Source: Tranquillimonas sp964472855 (GTDB lineage: Bacteria; Pseudomonadota; Alphaproteobacteria; Rhodobacterales; Rhodobacteraceae). From it: 64,000 bases of DNA. The position numbers and the translations under genes are program-made. Positions 63,846 to 64,000 of this stretch are shown here, piece by piece. The first letter of the stretch is position 1, and every line of letters begins with the position of its first letter. The notes under the pieces are model-generated. The model searched no databases. It was not told where the DNA came from and saw only the letters and a program-made list of their open reading frames with translations. The stretch spans positions 25,281-89,280 of the forward strand of contig CAYYMJ010000004.1 of NCBI GenBank assembly GCA_964472855.1. The letters are read 5' to 3'.

Positions 63846-64000
63846 ATCATTTCGCAATTTGGCCCGGCTGCGGCGCCTCTGTCTTTCCCCCTTTCCCCCC
63901 TTGGCCCGGAACCAAGCGCCCCCGGCGCGCCGGGCAAGCGGCGGGCCGTCGCGCGGTCTGCCGCTTTGGCTGCCATCCTCGCGGCGGCCAGAGGTTATGC
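63846..64000. other. Non-coding right edge after regA
   Basis: 155 bases with no convincing start or conserved frame on either strand and no intrinsic terminator. I see nothing identifiable in it. Confidence 0.5.

Overview
The window is high-GC chromosomal DNA from an alphaproteobacterium of the Rhodobacterales (Rhodobacter/Roseobacter group). The evidence is the codon bias, the RegB-SenC-RegA redox regulatory locus, the parB-parA-rsmG-mnmG-mnmE-rho-hemJ block next to maf-aroE-coaE-dnaQ-secB, the order hslV / membrane protein / hslU, and several gene pairs typical of the group (CCA-adding enzyme with CoA-type Nudix hydrolase; Tim44-like protein with mltA and an Smr protein). The species cannot be named from the sequence. 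I see no rRNA, tRNA, CRISPR array, prophage or insertion sequence. Three runs of exactly 100 N mark scaffold gaps (2218-2317, 15567-15666, 18165-18264).

Left third (1-18 kb): cytochrome c, idi, a MarR regulator coupled to a nitrilase-family amidase, glutaredoxin and ComF; a methyltransferase-like gene coupled to hemH (ferrochelatase); two tandem paralogous 58-residue secreted or membrane proteins; an L,D-transpeptidase; a CAP-domain lipoprotein; a bacterial voltage-gated sodium channel next to an RNA methyltransferase; two adjacent ABC exporters; a LysE exporter; cca, a Nudix hydrolase, hslO and a second Nudix gene. A 613-bp non-coding stretch holding an 8-bp tandem repeat array follows.

Middle (18-39.6 kb): a response regulator-phosphatase (RbaY-like) divergent from an Hpt protein, ilvA with a thioesterase, argG with an acetyltransferase, a sulfotransferase-like gene, exported msrA, mutS, grpE-hrcA, rph-rdgB-hemW, then the minus-strand block parB-parA-rsmG-mnmG-mnmE-rho-hemJ. 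Two perfect parS sites lie over the starts of rsmG and mnmG.

The 411-bp AT-rich, gene-free interval 39560-39970 has several DnaA-box-like 9-mers and sits where transcription switches from minus (left) to plus (right). I read it as the chromosomal replication origin. To its right lie maf-aroE-coaE-dnaQ (plus), secB and fxsA (minus), a Tim44-like gene with mltA and smr (plus), an MFS gene with the HslVU protease genes (minus), trxA, the addAB recombination helicase-nuclease genes joined to a MurNAc-recycling-like kinase/nucleotidyltransferase pair, tsaE, a PAS protein with a CtrA-type box upstream, and the regB / senC-regA redox regulon at the right edge.

Most of the window is conserved housekeeping DNA. 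The best candidates for further work are the origin with its parS sites, the dispersed hairpin repeat family (four copies), the octamer array, the duplicated small proteins and the CtrA-linked signalling genes.
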